A stretch of 64,000 nucleotides of DNA, taken from contig NZ_QKYU01000001.1 of NCBI RefSeq assembly GCF_003253705.1, positions 248,001 to 312,000 of the forward strand, given 5' to 3'. The DNA comes from Humitalea rosea (lineage in GTDB: Bacteria; Pseudomonadota; Alphaproteobacteria; Acetobacterales; Acetobacteraceae). Below are positions 17,901-27,120 of the stretch, in pieces. The stretch's first letter is position 1. Every line of letters begins with the position of its first letter. The notes beneath the pieces are model-generated. The model was not told the DNA's origin. It saw only the letters and a list, made by a program, of their open reading frames with translations, and searched no databases. A program made the position numbers and the translations under genes.

Positions 17901-20900
17901 TCACCACGGCATCCGTGCCCGCCAGCAATTCCACGGCGGTGCCGGCGATGCTGCCGGTGAGGGTGGCGGAGCCGAGGTCGGCGGCGGCGGTCGCGGTGTT
18001 CAGCGCGGTCAGGCTGCCGGCGATGAGGAGATCGGCATCGGTGCTGCGCAAGGTCGCATTGCCGCCGGCGCTGGCAGCACTCTGCGCCGCGGCCAGGGTC
18101 AGATCGGCGCCCGCGCCGCTCGCGATGATGGCCAGATCCCCGCCTGCCTGCAGATCCGCCGCCAGGGTCAGCGCGCGGGTCGAGGTGAGGCTGACGCCGC
18201 CCGTGGCCAGAAGCCCTTCGGCCAGGCTGGTGCCCGGCGCGCCATCGGCGGTCCGCCCCACCACACGGTCGATCTGGTTGGAGCCGTCCAGCGCGATGCT
18301 GGTCCCGCTGGCGGCGAAATCGCCAACCATGATGCGGCCGCCGGTCTGCGAAATCCCGGCCCCGCTGCGCAGTTCGAGCCGCTGCACACGCTCCCCGGGA
18401 ATGGCGCTGGTGGCGTCGGTCGCGGCGTCGCGCAGCCCGGCATCGCCGAGCACGGTGATCGCGCCGGCGGTGTCGGCGCCAATCCGCAGCAGGGCGATGG
18501 GGGAGGCGGCCTCCCCCATCGCGGCCAGTTCGGCGGTATCCAGCGCCAGCCCGGCGGTATCGAGCCCGCCGCCGAGCAGGATGGCGCGGCCATCGCTGCG
18601 CGGCCGCAGCAGCACGGTGCCGCCCGGCGCCCGCAGCGTGCCCGCGCCGGCCTCGATCGCCAGCCCATCGGCGGTCAGCGCCAAGGTGCCGCCGCCCGCC
18701 ATGGCCAGGGCGAAGCCACCCGGCCCGCGATCCAGCCGCAGCGGCCCGGCGCCGCCGACCGGCATGAACCGCGCATCCAGCAGCGGCACGCCCGAGGCAT
18801 CCGCCAGCCCGACCGCGATGGCGGTGTCGCCCCCGGTCGCGAGATCGGTGATGCGGCTGATGCGGTTGCCGAGCGCGGTCAGGCTCACCCCGCCCGCGAT
18901 ACTGCCGGAGAGGGTCGGGGTGCTCAGCGTGCCGGCGGCCTGGGTCACGGCTTGCCGCGTGCCATCCGCCGCGATGCCGGTTTCCAGCCGCAGTTCCGCG
19001 ACGCGGGCCGAGGTCGCATCCGACACCGCCACATCGCCGCCGAGGGTGATCGCGCCCGTGCCGGTGCCCGGCGTGGCGCCGGCCAGGCCGATCTGGAGCG
19101 TGCCGGCGCCGCCGCCGCTGTGGCGGGTATCGACCTGGGCGATCTCGGCGGTGGTCAGCGCGAAGCCGGTGCCGGTGGCGCCGAGCAGGATGGGGGCCGT
19201 GCCATCCTCGGCCAGCGGCGCCAGCAGCACGGTGCCGCGCGAGGCCATCAGCCCGGCGCCCAGCTCCAGATCCGCGGCGCGCAGCTCCAGCCGGCGCACA
19301 ACGCCCGCATCGACGGCGACGCTGGTCTCGCCGCCAACCGAAACCTGCCCGGTCACCGACAGCAGCGGCACGCCGCTGGCCAGGCGCAGGACCACATCCT
19401 CATCCTGGCCGATCCCGGCGCCCGCGGTGAGCGAGGCCCCGGTGCCGAGGCCGAAGCGCGGCGCCAGCACCTGGATCTGGTTCGCCGCCAGCGGCAGCAG
19501 GATATCGCCGGTCGCGGCGCCGGCCAGACGGGTCACGGTCAGCGCGCCGGCCTGAGAGATGGCGGACCGCGCCGCATCGCCCTGCGCGCCGGCATAGAGT
19601 TCAAGCTGGCGCGCCGCCCCGGTCACGTCCGTGGCCGCGACGATGGTGATCGCCCCCGCCGTGACCGGCCCCGCGCCAAGAACCGTCTGGGAGCCGCCGA
19701 TGGCCGCGAGGCCGGTGCCGTTGCCGGCGATCACCTGATCGTCGCTGGCGCCGATCCGCAGCAGACCGAGGCCGGGGCCGCCGGCGTTGCTGGTGTCGAT
19801 CCGCGCCAGGATGCCGGCATCGATCAGCAGGCTGGAGGCCTGCGCCCCGCCAAGGGCGACGGCCCGGCCGCGCGTGCGCGGGGCGATCTCGACCGTGCCG
19901 AACGTGCCGCCCAGCGACAGCGCATCCGCCGCGGCCCCCGAGGGCGCCGAGACGGTGCCGTTCAAGGCCAGCGTATCCGCGACCAGCGTGATGCGGCCGC
20001 CGACCGGCACGGCGAGGCCATTGGTCCCGACCGTCAGGGTCCGCCCCGCCGCCTGGGCGAGGGTGAGGCTGCTGCCCGGCACCGCGCCCAGCACGCGGGC
20101 CGAGACGCTGCCGATCTTGTTGTCGGCGCCAAGCCAGATCGCGGCGGTGCCGGCGGTGGTGACCTGGGCATCGAGGTTGGTGACGGTCAGCGCCGCCGTG
20201 CGATCCCCGGCGATCGCGTCGGATTGCTCGATGCCCACGCCGGAACGCAGCACCAGCGTCTCGGCATTGGGCGTGAAGCGGCCAAGGCGCAGCATCCCTG
20301 CCGTATCGGAGCCGAGGGTGAGGGTGGTGCCCCCCGTGACCGGGGTGCCGAACTTGCTGGCGGGGGCATAGAAAGCGAGGTGCCCCAGCTCCAGCGGCGT
20401 CAGCGACAGCGCGCTGCCGGCGGCGGGCTCCGGGATGCGGCCGATCGACAGCGCCTGCCCGGCCAGGATCGGGCGCAGGGCGATGGCGCTGCCCTCGGTG
20501 CCGATCTCGGCGCGGAGGTCGAGGTCATCCGCCGCGACCGTGATGGTGCCGCCGCTGCGCAGGCCAAACCCCGCGCTGGTGCCGGTGATGCGCGGCGCGG
20601 CGCTGCCCGAGGCGGCCCCGGTCGAGGCGTCATAGCCCTGCACCAGCGCGCCCCCGGCGCGGCCGAGCCGCAGCGCGATATCGCCCCCGGCGAAGAGGTC
20701 GCGGACCACCGCGATGTCATTGTCGGCGGCGGCCAGCGCGACCTGCCCGCCGATGCTGCCGGACAGGGCACGCGCGCCGATGGCCGCGCCATTGGTCTGG
20801 GAGAGGTCGCCCGCCGCCTGCAGCCGCAACTCTCCGGCATCGGGCAAGGTGACGGCCTCATTCACCCGGATAGAGCCGGTGGAGACGAGGAGGGTGCGGC

Positions 20901-23900
20901 CGGGCAGCGCGGTGCCGGCGGGCGCCAAGCCGGGCAGGGCGCCCAGCGTATTGATCTGCGCGAGTTCGGCGGCGGAAAGAAACAGCCCGACCTCATCGGC
21001 CGTGGCGCGCGAGCCGAGCACCACATCCGCGACGCCGGTATCCAGCCGCGCGATCCGCAAGGTCCCGCCATTGGTCGAGACCGCCGCCTGGAGATCCAGG
21101 TCATCGGCGGTCAGCGTCACGCTGCGCCCGGCGCCGGTGACGATGGCATCCCCGGCCCGCGCCCCGGCGGTCTCGATCGCATCCGCATCGGCGATGACGG
21201 TGCCGGCGGCACCACCCGTGGCACGGATCGCCCCGGTGACGAGCAGCGCGCGATCCGCCTCGGTCGCAAGCCCGGTGGCGAGCGTGGTGGTGAACACGAT
21301 ATCGCCGCCGGCCAGCAGCGCGGTCGCGGCGTCACCCCCCATCGCGGCGCCGAGCAGCGGCGAGGTCGCGCCCACCGCCGCGAGGCCGCGGATCAGGTTG
21401 CCGGTGCCGCCCAGCGTCACCGCGCCATTCGGCGCCAGGGCGGCAAGCCGCCCGGCGGCGATGCTGCCGGCCGATTGCGTGATCGCGCCCGCGCTGGCGC
21501 GCAGCACCACCTGGCTGGTCGCGCTCCCGGCCGCCAGCGCGCTGCCGAGGGCGGCGGGCGCGGTCAGGTCGGCGGCGAGGTCGAGGCTGCCGGCGGCAAG
21601 CTCGATCCGCCCGAGGCGGGAGGCGATGCTGGCATCGCCACGCAGCCCCACGCTCAGCGTGCCGGAGACGGTCAGCGCGGCGGCGCCGTTGCCGAGGCCG
21701 AAATCGGCCTCGCCCAGCGCGGTCGCGGCGGTGCCGGCGCGGAAGCCGGCCAGCGTCGCGACGCTGGCGCTGTCGATGACGCTGCCCTTGCGACTCTCGC
21801 CGCTCAGTGTGGAGACAATCAGCGTGCCGGTGGATTGGCTGATGCGGCCGGTGGCGGTGCCCTCGACGCCGGCGAACAACTCCAGTCGCCCGACGCGGCC
21901 AGTGAAATCGGCCCCCGTGCCCAGCAGGATATCGCCGGCCGTGCGCGGCCCCGATGCCGCCGCCCCGGTATCGCCCAGGAAGGCCTCCTGCCGCCCCAGC
22001 GAGAAATCCGTGGCCCAGAGCGCATTGCCGGTGACGGCGCTATCCGTGCTGCGCCCGATGATCACGCGGGCGCTGGCATCGCCGGCATCGCCGAGGGCGG
22101 CGGCCAGCGTGGAGGAGATCACCAGCCCCGCCGGGGTGCCGGCATCGCCCAGGGTCACGCCGCGCCCGGCGGTGACCGGCAGCAGCTCGATATCGCCGCC
22201 GGGGGCGGAGACCAGCGCGGCCCCGCTGGCGGTCATGGTGTCGGCGACCAGGGTCACGCGGGAGGGCACGGCGCCGGTGCCGGCCCGGATCGTGCCCGTC
22301 ACATCCAGGGCTTGGCCGGGGGCGAGGCGCAGGACGATCGGCCCCGCCGCCGTCATCCCCCGCACCGAAAGGCTGGCATTGTCGGCGCCAAGCCAGATGT
22401 CGCCGGTGTCCGAGGTCGCGCTGAGGGCGGTGACGGTCAGGCCGCCGCGCGTGCCGCCGGCGCCACCGGCGCCGCCGGTGCCGGCCGCCTCATCGGCGAC
22501 GGTGCCCGAGAAACCGCGCTGGCGGATGAAGCCGCGCGCCGCGAGGGTCAGCAGCCCCGGCGCGCCCGCGCTGCTGAGGTCGATGTCGCCGCTGTACTGG
22601 CGGATGCTGCCGGCGCGGATGCCGGCGGCCGAGGGCGCCTCGCCAACGACCAAGGTATCGGCGCGCACGGCGCCGAGCAGGGCCGCGCTCAGCGCCAGCT
22701 CCTGCGTCCCGTCATAGGCGGTGACGTCGTCGATTCCCCCGACCCGGGCCAGCGCCACATGCCGCCCATCCGTCGCGGGTGCCAGGTTGACGGTGCCGCC
22801 CGGGGTGCTGATCAGCCCCTTGTTGTAGGCGATGCCATCGGCGACCAGCTCGATCCGCCCGCCGCTGCGCGCGGTCAGCCCACCGGCCGTGAGGCCGAGG
22901 GTCACATCATCGTTCAGCAGCAGCCCGGCCGCGGCGGTCCGCAGCACCAGCCGGTTCTGCGCATCGCTGGTCGCGGCCCGGCCGGCGGCAATGCGGCCGA
23001 GGCTGGAGAAGGCATTGTCCCCACGGTCCAGCAGGATCTGCGCGGCCGCCGCGAGATCCATGCTGCCGGCAACGCTCACCGCCGCCGTCTGGGTGATGGC
23101 GCTGCCGGAGGTGACGTTCAGCCCCGCCGCCGTCCGCACGCCATCCAGCACCACGTCCGGCGCATCGATCGTCAGGTCGGAGACGCCGGCGACGCCGGCC
23201 GGCCCGGTCCGCACCGTCAGCCCGGCATCGCTGCGCAGCGCCACCGCGGCGCGGGCGGGCAGGCTGCCGGCGGTGACGGTGGCATCCGCGATGAGATTGC
23301 CGGCCTGGGTCAGGGTGGTTGCCCCGGCCGAGACCGTGGTCAGCACCGTGGCGCCGCCCGGCGCGGAGAGCACGCCGGTGGCGCTTTGGGTGATGGTGCC
23401 GGTGGTGGCCTCCAGGCCGATGCTGGCGGCGATCTGCGGTCCTGAGATCAGCAGGCTCGGCCCTTGCAGCCCGATCGCCTGGGGATTGCCGATGCCGCCC
23501 GCCGCCAGCGCCAGAGCGGTCAGCGCGGTCGAGGAATGGACGGAGAGCGAGCCGCCGCTGCTGCCCGTGACACTGCCGATGCGGTTGGCCGCATCCTCCA
23601 GCACCGCGCCGGCGGCGGTGGCGATGGTCAGCGCCGTCGTGCCGGTGGGCGCGAGGCCGGTCAGCGCCTGGGTCTGGGTCAGCGTGCCTGCCGTCGTGGT
23701 CAGCGTGATGCCGGGTGCCGCGATGCCGGCGAGGCCATCGACGGTGCCGACCACCAGCGCCCCGGCGGTGAAGCCGACGCTGGCGATCGCATCGGCCGCG
23801 ACCTCGGTGGTGCCGGTGGTGGTGATGGCGATGGTGCCGCCGAGGGCCGTGGTCTCGGCGCGGATGGCGGCGATGGCATTGGCCTGGCCGAGGGCGATCG

Positions 23901-26900
23901 CGCCCGTGGTCAGCGCGGTCAGCCGGTCGGCGGTGATGGTCCCGCCCGACTGGGTCAGGCCCGTCGCCTCCACGCGCAGGGTCTGGGCGGCGATGGTGCC
24001 GGTGGCATCGATCCCGCCCGCCAGCGCGCGCAGCGTCAGCGCCGCGCCGACATCGGCGCCATCGAGGAAGAAGGCCCCGCTCTGCGTGTAGCTCGCGGCT
24101 CCGGTGCTGTTGAGGCTGAGCCGAGAGACCGCATTGGTGGCCGAGGCCGCGGTGAAATCGACGCTCCCGGCCCGGGTGGCGCCGCCGGACAGGCCGCGCG
24201 TCAGCAGGCTCGTCGCCGTGAGGCTGCCGGCCACCGTCTGCGCGATCGCGCCATTGGCGTGCAGCGACAGGATGGCGGCGGTGACCGGGGCCGCGATGTC
24301 GATCGTCGTCGCACTTGCGAGCAGCACATCGCCGGGGGCGGCCGCGCGGCCGAGCGCCGCGTTCACCGCGATGGCCCCGCCGGAGACGAGCTCGATCCGC
24401 CCCGCGACCGCGGTGGCGGAGGGCTGGAAGGCGGCGGCCACGGTGACCGAACCGCTGGTGACCGGCGTGCCGATGGTGGTCTCGCCGATCCGCAGCGTGG
24501 TCGCCTCGACATTGGCCTCGATCTGGGCGGGATCGATCTGCAAGCCGCCGGCCGCGCCGATGGTCACGGCAGAGCCGGCGGTGTGCGGGCCGATCTCCAG
24601 CGTGCCCGCGGTGGTCACAAGCCCGCCGAGGTCCAGCGCATCGCCGCGGAGCGAGAGGGTGCCGCCCCCGGTCGAGCGGATCGCCGTGTTGCCATTGGTG
24701 CCGGTGACGCTGCCGATCACGAGGCTCGACGCATCCAGCGCGATCGCGCCGAAGGCCTGCACCCCAAGGCCGCCGGCCCCGCTGTCCTGGACCGTCAGGC
24801 CCGTGCCGGCGGATAGGGCGATGCTCGTCGCGGAGGCGCGCGTCACCATCATGGCGCCGGAGGTCGCGACGTTCAGCGTGCCCCCGGCCTCGGCGAAGAG
24901 CGTGCCGATGTCGTTGCCGCTGTTCGGCAGCAGCAGGTCGGCGGTGGCCGAGGCGCGCAGCGCCGTGCTGCCCGAGGCGTTCAGGAGCGCGACGCCGAGG
25001 ATCTGCGTGATGCTGCCCGCGGTCGCGGTCAGCGCAATCGATTCTGCGAAAAGCGAGCTGGTGCCATCGACGATCCCGACCGCCAGCGACGGCGCGGTGA
25101 GCGTGATGCTGCCATCCGACGCCGCCTGAACGCGCCCCAGCACCAGGTCGCGCGTCGAGGCGAAGGTGAGTGAGCTGGGCAGGCTGCCCTGGTTCCGGAA
25201 GCGCTGCACGTCATTGGCTTCGGGCAGGTCGATGAGGCCGAAGGCCTTGACCACGAGCGTCCCGGCGGTGACCAGCCCGCCCGCGGTCTGCGTCAGGTCG
25301 ATGAAGCCGGTCAGATCGACGCTGGCCCCGGCCTGGCCGACCGGCCCGGACAGCGTGAGGTTGCCGGCCGTGGTCGCGAGGGTCACCACCGGCGCAACCG
25401 CCCGCAGGACGTCGAGCGTGCTGCCGTTGTTGAAGGTCAGCCCCTTGGTGGCGATGGCGTCCAGGCTCCCGATGCGGTTGAGCTCGGGCAAGTTGACCAG
25501 GGTCGCGCCGCCGGTGCCGCCGGTGCCACGGATCGTGAGGGTGTCAGCCGAGATGATGGCCCCGGCCGCCTGGGCGATGTTGCCCCCGGCGAAGAGCTGC
25601 AGATCGCCATCCCGCGCGACGGGCGCGCTGAAGGTGATGTCGTTGGTTGCTTCCAGCCTGACGGTGGCGACGCCCGCCGCGCTCACCAGCGCCGCATCGA
25701 CCTGGGTGACGCCGGCAACCCCATCGGTCGCCGCGACCACGCGCAGCCCGGGCTGATCGACCGGCACCGCCCCGCCCCCGGTGGCGACGACCTCGATGCT
25801 GTCGGGATCGAGCAGCAGGGTGCCGCCGCGCCCCTGCGGTGCCGTGACATCGACGATGGCATCGAGGGTCATGCCCTTCTGGCCCGACAGCTCGACGAAG
25901 CCGCCATCGCCCCCCGAGGGGCCGCCGCGCGCGGAGAAGATGCCTTCGGCCTCGGTGGTGGTGGCGGCATTGACGGCGATGGTGCCGCCGGTGCCCGCGA
26001 CCGTCGCATCCGCCCGCACCACGGCGCCGCGCGCGACGCGGGTGCGGCTGCCCATGCGCTGGTTGCGACCGACGCCGGTGGTGCCGATGTTGACCCGGCC
26101 GCCGCCTGTACCGCCCGAGACATCGACGCGCGCCGTGGCATCGAGGCTGGTCGTGGTGCTCCCGCGGAGTTCGACGCTGCCGCCGCGCTGGCCGGCGCCG
26201 CCGGTCGCGGTGACGGTGCCGCCGACGCGCACGCCCCCGCCCTCGGCGCGGATCGCGACCTGGCCGGTGCGGCCATCGACGGTCTCGGCGCTGGCGCGGC
26301 CGGTGTGGCGGACCAGATCCTCGACCAGCCCCGAGGCCGCATGTGCCGAGATCAGGATCGAGCCGCCCGCGGCATCGATGGTGCCGCTGTTGGTGACCAG
26401 CGCCTGGGCGCCATTGGGCGCGGTGCGGACGGCCTGGGTGACGTCGATCGAGAGCAGCCCGTCACCCGCCAGATCCAGCGCGAAGGCTTCCGCGCCCTGC
26501 AAGGCGACGCGGCCGAGGCGCGCATGGATGGTGCCGCTGTTGGAAACACCGGGAGCGACCAGGGCCGCGATGCCGCGTTCGGCGACGGTGATGCTGCCCT
26601 GGTTCTCGATCCGCGCGCCAGGGCGTCCGGGCTGGTCGAAGACCATCCGCCCGCCCATGAAATTCTCATTGGTGATGTTGGCGGTGGAGGCGATCAGGCT
26701 GGCGATGTTGACCTGCGCCGTGCCGGTGAAGACGACGCCCGACTGGTTGACGATGGCGATGCCGCCATTGGCGGTGATGCGCCCGGCGATGACCGAGGGA
26801 TCGGGCGCATTGACCCGGTTCAGTGTCCAGGAGGCGGCGTTGGGCTGCTGGAACTGCACCGCCTGGTTGCTGCCGACGTTGAAGCTCTGCCAGTCGATCG

Positions 26901-27099
26901 CGGCGCGGTTGCTGCCCTGCTGGATGGTTGTGGTGGTGGGGTTCTGCGAGATCGCCGCCTGCCCCGAGACGACGATGCCGCCGGTCGGCGCGGTGTTCGG
27001 CGCGATGCTCTGGCCAAGGGCGGGGGCGATGGCGATCGGCAGCAGGGCCGTGGAGCCCAGCAGCCAGACCCGGGTGCGGCAGAGATCGGACTGGGCCAT
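14959..27099 (-). CDS. Giant filamentous-hemagglutinin-like exoprotein (TpsA of a two-partner secretion system)
   Basis: A 4046-residue protein with a signal peptide (hydrophobic core WLLGSTALLPIAIAPALG, cleavage near residue 30). Residues about 31-260 match the TPS secretion domain: SIAPNTAPTGGIVVSG, then the NQSGVVFTG motif (118-126) and VNIASLIASTANI. The rest is a long series of short beta-strand repeats rich in Gly, Ala, Thr and Ser, expected to form a right-handed beta-helix. Three tandem repeats of about 183 residues lie near residues 3280-3830. The C-terminal segment (about 3890-4046) is less repetitive and has two cysteines in YRFNACVIGATACNT. No obvious toxin domain is seen at the end, so an adhesin or biofilm role is more likely than contact-dependent inhibition. 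It follows tpsB by 21 bp. Confidence 0.92.
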   Translation of the reverse strand: MAQSDLCRTRVWLLGSTALLPIAIAPALGQSIAPNTAPTGGIVVSGQAAISQNPTTTTIQQGSNRAAIDWQSFNVGSNQAVQFQQPNAASWTLNRVNAPDPSVIAGRITANGGIAIVNQSGVVFTGTAQVNIASLIASTANITNENFMGGRMVFDQPGRPGARIENQGSITVAERGIAALVAPGVSNSGTIHARLGRVALQGAEAFALDLAGDGLLSIDVTQAVRTAPNGAQALVTNSGTIDAAGGSILISAHAASGLVEDLVRHTGRASAETVDGRTGQVAIRAEGGGVRVGGTVTATGGAGQRGGSVELRGSTTTSLDATARVDVSGGTGGGRVNIGTTGVGRNQRMGSRTRVARGAVVRADATVAGTGGTIAVNAATTTEAEGIFSARGGPSGGDGGFVELSGQKGMTLDAIVDVTAPQGRGGTLLLDPDSIEVVATGGGAVPVDQPGLRVVAATDGVAGVTQVDAALVSAAGVATVRLEATNDITFSAPVARDGDLQLFAGGNIAQAAGAIISADTLTIRGTGGTGGATLVNLPELNRIGSLDAIATKGLTFNNGSTLDVLRAVAPVVTLATTAGNLTLSGPVGQAGASVDLTGFIDLTQTAGGLVTAGTLVVKAFGLIDLPEANDVQRFRNQGSLPSSLTFASTRDLVLGRVQAASDGSITLTAPSLAVGIVDGTSSLFAESIALTATAGSITQILGVALLNASGSTALRASATADLLLPNSGNDIGTLFAEAGGTLNVATSGAMMVTRASATSIALSAGTGLTVQDSGAGGLGVQAFGAIALDASSLVIGSVTGTNGNTAIRSTGGGTLSLRGDALDLGGLVTTAGTLEIGPHTAGSAVTIGAAGGLQIDPAQIEANVEATTLRIGETTIGTPVTSGSVTVAAAFQPSATAVAGRIELVSGGAIAVNAALGRAAAPGDVLLASATTIDIAAPVTAAILSLHANGAIAQTVAGSLTATSLLTRGLSGGATRAGSVDFTAASATNAVSRLSLNSTGAASYTQSGAFFLDGADVGAALTLRALAGGIDATGTIAAQTLRVEATGLTQSGGTITADRLTALTTGAIALGQANAIAAIRAETTALGGTIAITTTGTTEVAADAIASVGFTAGALVVGTVDGLAGIAAPGITLTTTAGTLTQTQALTGLAPTGTTALTIATAAGAVLEDAANRIGSVTGSSGGSLSVHSSTALTALALAAGGIGNPQAIGLQGPSLLISGPQIAASIGLEATTGTITQSATGVLSAPGGATVLTTVSAGATTLTQAGNLIADATVTAGSLPARAAVALRSDAGLTVRTGPAGVAGVSDLTIDAPDVVLDGVRTAAGLNVTSGSAITQTAAVSVAGSMDLAAAAQILLDRGDNAFSSLGRIAAGRAATSDAQNRLVLRTAAAGLLLNDDVTLGLTAGGLTARSGGRIELVADGIAYNKGLISTPGGTVNLAPATDGRHVALARVGGIDDVTAYDGTQELALSAALLGAVRADTLVVGEAPSAAGIRAGSIRQYSGDIDLSSAGAPGLLTLAARGFIRQRGFSGTVADEAAGTGGAGGAGGTRGGLTVTALSATSDTGDIWLGADNASLSVRGMTAAGPIVLRLAPGQALDVTGTIRAGTGAVPSRVTLVADTMTASGAALVSAPGGDIELLPVTAGRGVTLGDAGTPAGLVISSTLAAALGDAGDASARVIIGRSTDSAVTGNALWATDFSLGRQEAFLGDTGAAASGPRTAGDILLGTGADFTGRVGRLELFAGVEGTATGRISQSTGTLIVSTLSGESRKGSVIDSASVATLAGFRAGTAATALGEADFGLGNGAAALTVSGTLSVGLRGDASIASRLGRIELAAGSLDLAADLTAPAALGSALAAGSATSQVVLRASAGAITQSAGSIAAGRLAALAPNGAVTLGGTGNLIRGLAAVGATSPLLGAAMGGDAATALLAGGDIVFTTTLATGLATEADRALLVTGAIRATGGAAGTVIADADAIETAGARAGDAIVTGAGRSVTLTADDLDLQAAVSTNGGTLRIARLDTGVADVVLGSRATADEVGLFLSAAELAQINTLGALPGLAPAGTALPGRTLLVSTGSIRVNEAVTLPDAGELRLQAAGDLSQTNGAAIGARALSGSIGGQVALAAADNDIAVVRDLFAGGDIALRLGRAGGALVQGYDASTGAASGSAAPRITGTSAGFGLRSGGTITVAADDLDLRAEIGTEGSAIALRPILAGQALSIGRIPEPAAGSALSLTPLELGHLAFYAPASKFGTPVTGGTTLTLGSDTAGMLRLGRFTPNAETLVLRSGVGIEQSDAIAGDRTAALTVTNLDAQVTTAGTAAIWLGADNKIGSVSARVLGAVPGSSLTLAQAAGRTLTVGTNGLAVPVGGRITLVADTLALNGTVSAPSGAAADALSLGGTFGTVEIAPRTRGRAVALGGAQASSLLIDAGILARIDTSNAGGPGLGLLRIGASDDQVIAGNGTGLAAIGGSQTVLGAGPVTAGAITIVAATDVTGAARQLELYAGAQGDAARSAISQAGALTVTRLAGAATGDILLPLAANQIQVLAPRFGLGTGASLTAGAGIGQDEDVVLRLASGVPLLSVTGQVSVGGETSVAVDAGVVRRLELRAADLELGAGLMASRGTVLLAPLAEDGTAPILLGATGTGFALTTAEIAQVDTRHSGGGAGTLQIGLAGATPGTGTGAITLGGDVAVSDATSARVAELRLETGIAADGTRQAVTQAAGTLSTPTLSGSIAGGVSLTALGNRISRITDLATGGDTAIAVGLADASGVPLLDARFMPVGGAGPLRLDRGPGGFALAMAGGGTLALTADGLAIEAGAGTLRAPGGTVLLRPRSDGRAILLGGGLDTAGLALDTAELAAMGEAASPIALLRIGADTAGAITVLGDAGLRDAATDATSAIPGERVQRLELRSGAGISQTGGRIMVGDFAASGTSIALDGSNQIDRVVGRTADGAPGTSLAEGLLATGGVSLTSTRALTLAADLQAGGDLAIIASGAGADLTLAAAQSAASAGGNATLRSTDADLLIAGSLTALNTATAAADLGSATLTGSIAGTAVELLAGTDAVVTGGSLTGASATIQAGQDARLDAGAGVTGASVVVDAGRDAIAGAATISSSGGLSLAADRDVVLAGASTLSAATGLDVTAGRDLASSGSLATSGGTATLTGTGSLTQHAGLIAAPVLVLNGGTIAQAAAGADIQAPRLSVAATGAVTLGALGGHANGISELASFTAGGASTLRSAGDLIVTGPVTGGGGLVIRADGAMTLPDGVAVTGATGAVALDAGGAMTLGAATVQALAGDASLTSGGAGRFAGARIAARDSLTVSAAASLAFTDVVLDAGTVLAAAGQDLAGTRLTGTTSGGFRLSAGGSVGLTASAFTADVFEALAGGALALDGVQMTLGNSGLLSGASFSGSRVTATAPGLLRVQSAGGLDLSDSTLVAGTLQLAAGGAETLTRDRFTTTALDAAAGGDLTVDTVTAGGRTARFAAGGSGTFRTASLTASEALTIAATAGLTLTDTGLDAGAAAISAGQDLAGTRLTATTTSGFRLGAGGGLGLAASTITAAGFEAVSGGGLALDGVRLTLGSSGLVSSGAGFTGTQLVATSGGGLRIASAGDFGLVGSSLAAGTLQLAAGGAQTLTGTTLSSTTLDATSGAAMAYDTVTSNGGDARFAAGGAGEFRNASLSAAKTLSISAAGGLTFTDVTLDPITVTLDAGQALTATRLTGIATGTFGLSAGGAITLTDSRFTADVVQALAGGNLTVNGVTFTLGTSAVLSGQTTSIEALTARAGGVFRMTARDTLRLGNSRFTADVVEAVAGSPGAVGSTITLDAPVSMALGTGAFLAAGGGIYMPGLLTITPQQVTRLPVLVTETRQRADAYTALPTTAVPDVPGRRPQEQGTQVATRTSPSAFTPVADVRPAGEVVLNVAAGDSAIFLLIDGGKSSGTIDAGRLGIHGGSGAAEFTGNLGGLEGGLSATRGDVSRFLTTGLFTPGSQQFYRFNACVIGATACNTLAVLQPLPVVLTSIPDLRLAPTPRDPDALLPNIAEEDY
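15600..17250 (-). repeat. Three tandem ~550-bp repeats inside the TpsA gene
   Basis: Matching blocks recur at intervals of 549-552 bp. One pair is the gccgcgagttgcagcgtgcc block at 16211 and 16763. Another is the gaggcgcgtgcccgccagat block at 16492 and 17041, with a diverged copy near 15941. In the protein each unit begins near RFAAGGxGxFRxAxL and continues with LxxTDxxLD and LAGTRLT-like strings. Period is about 183 residues. Boundaries are approximate. Confidence 0.7.
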
Positions 27100-27120
27100 C
27101 GCGGACTCCTCGGGTTCGGC

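Noticed and set aside
11251-23445. A 4064-codon open frame on the plus strand
   Set aside because: It lies fully antisense to tpsA, the CHAT gene and the kinase, is full of Arg/Gly/His/Gln low-complexity sequence and has no domain. It is a codon-bias artefact.
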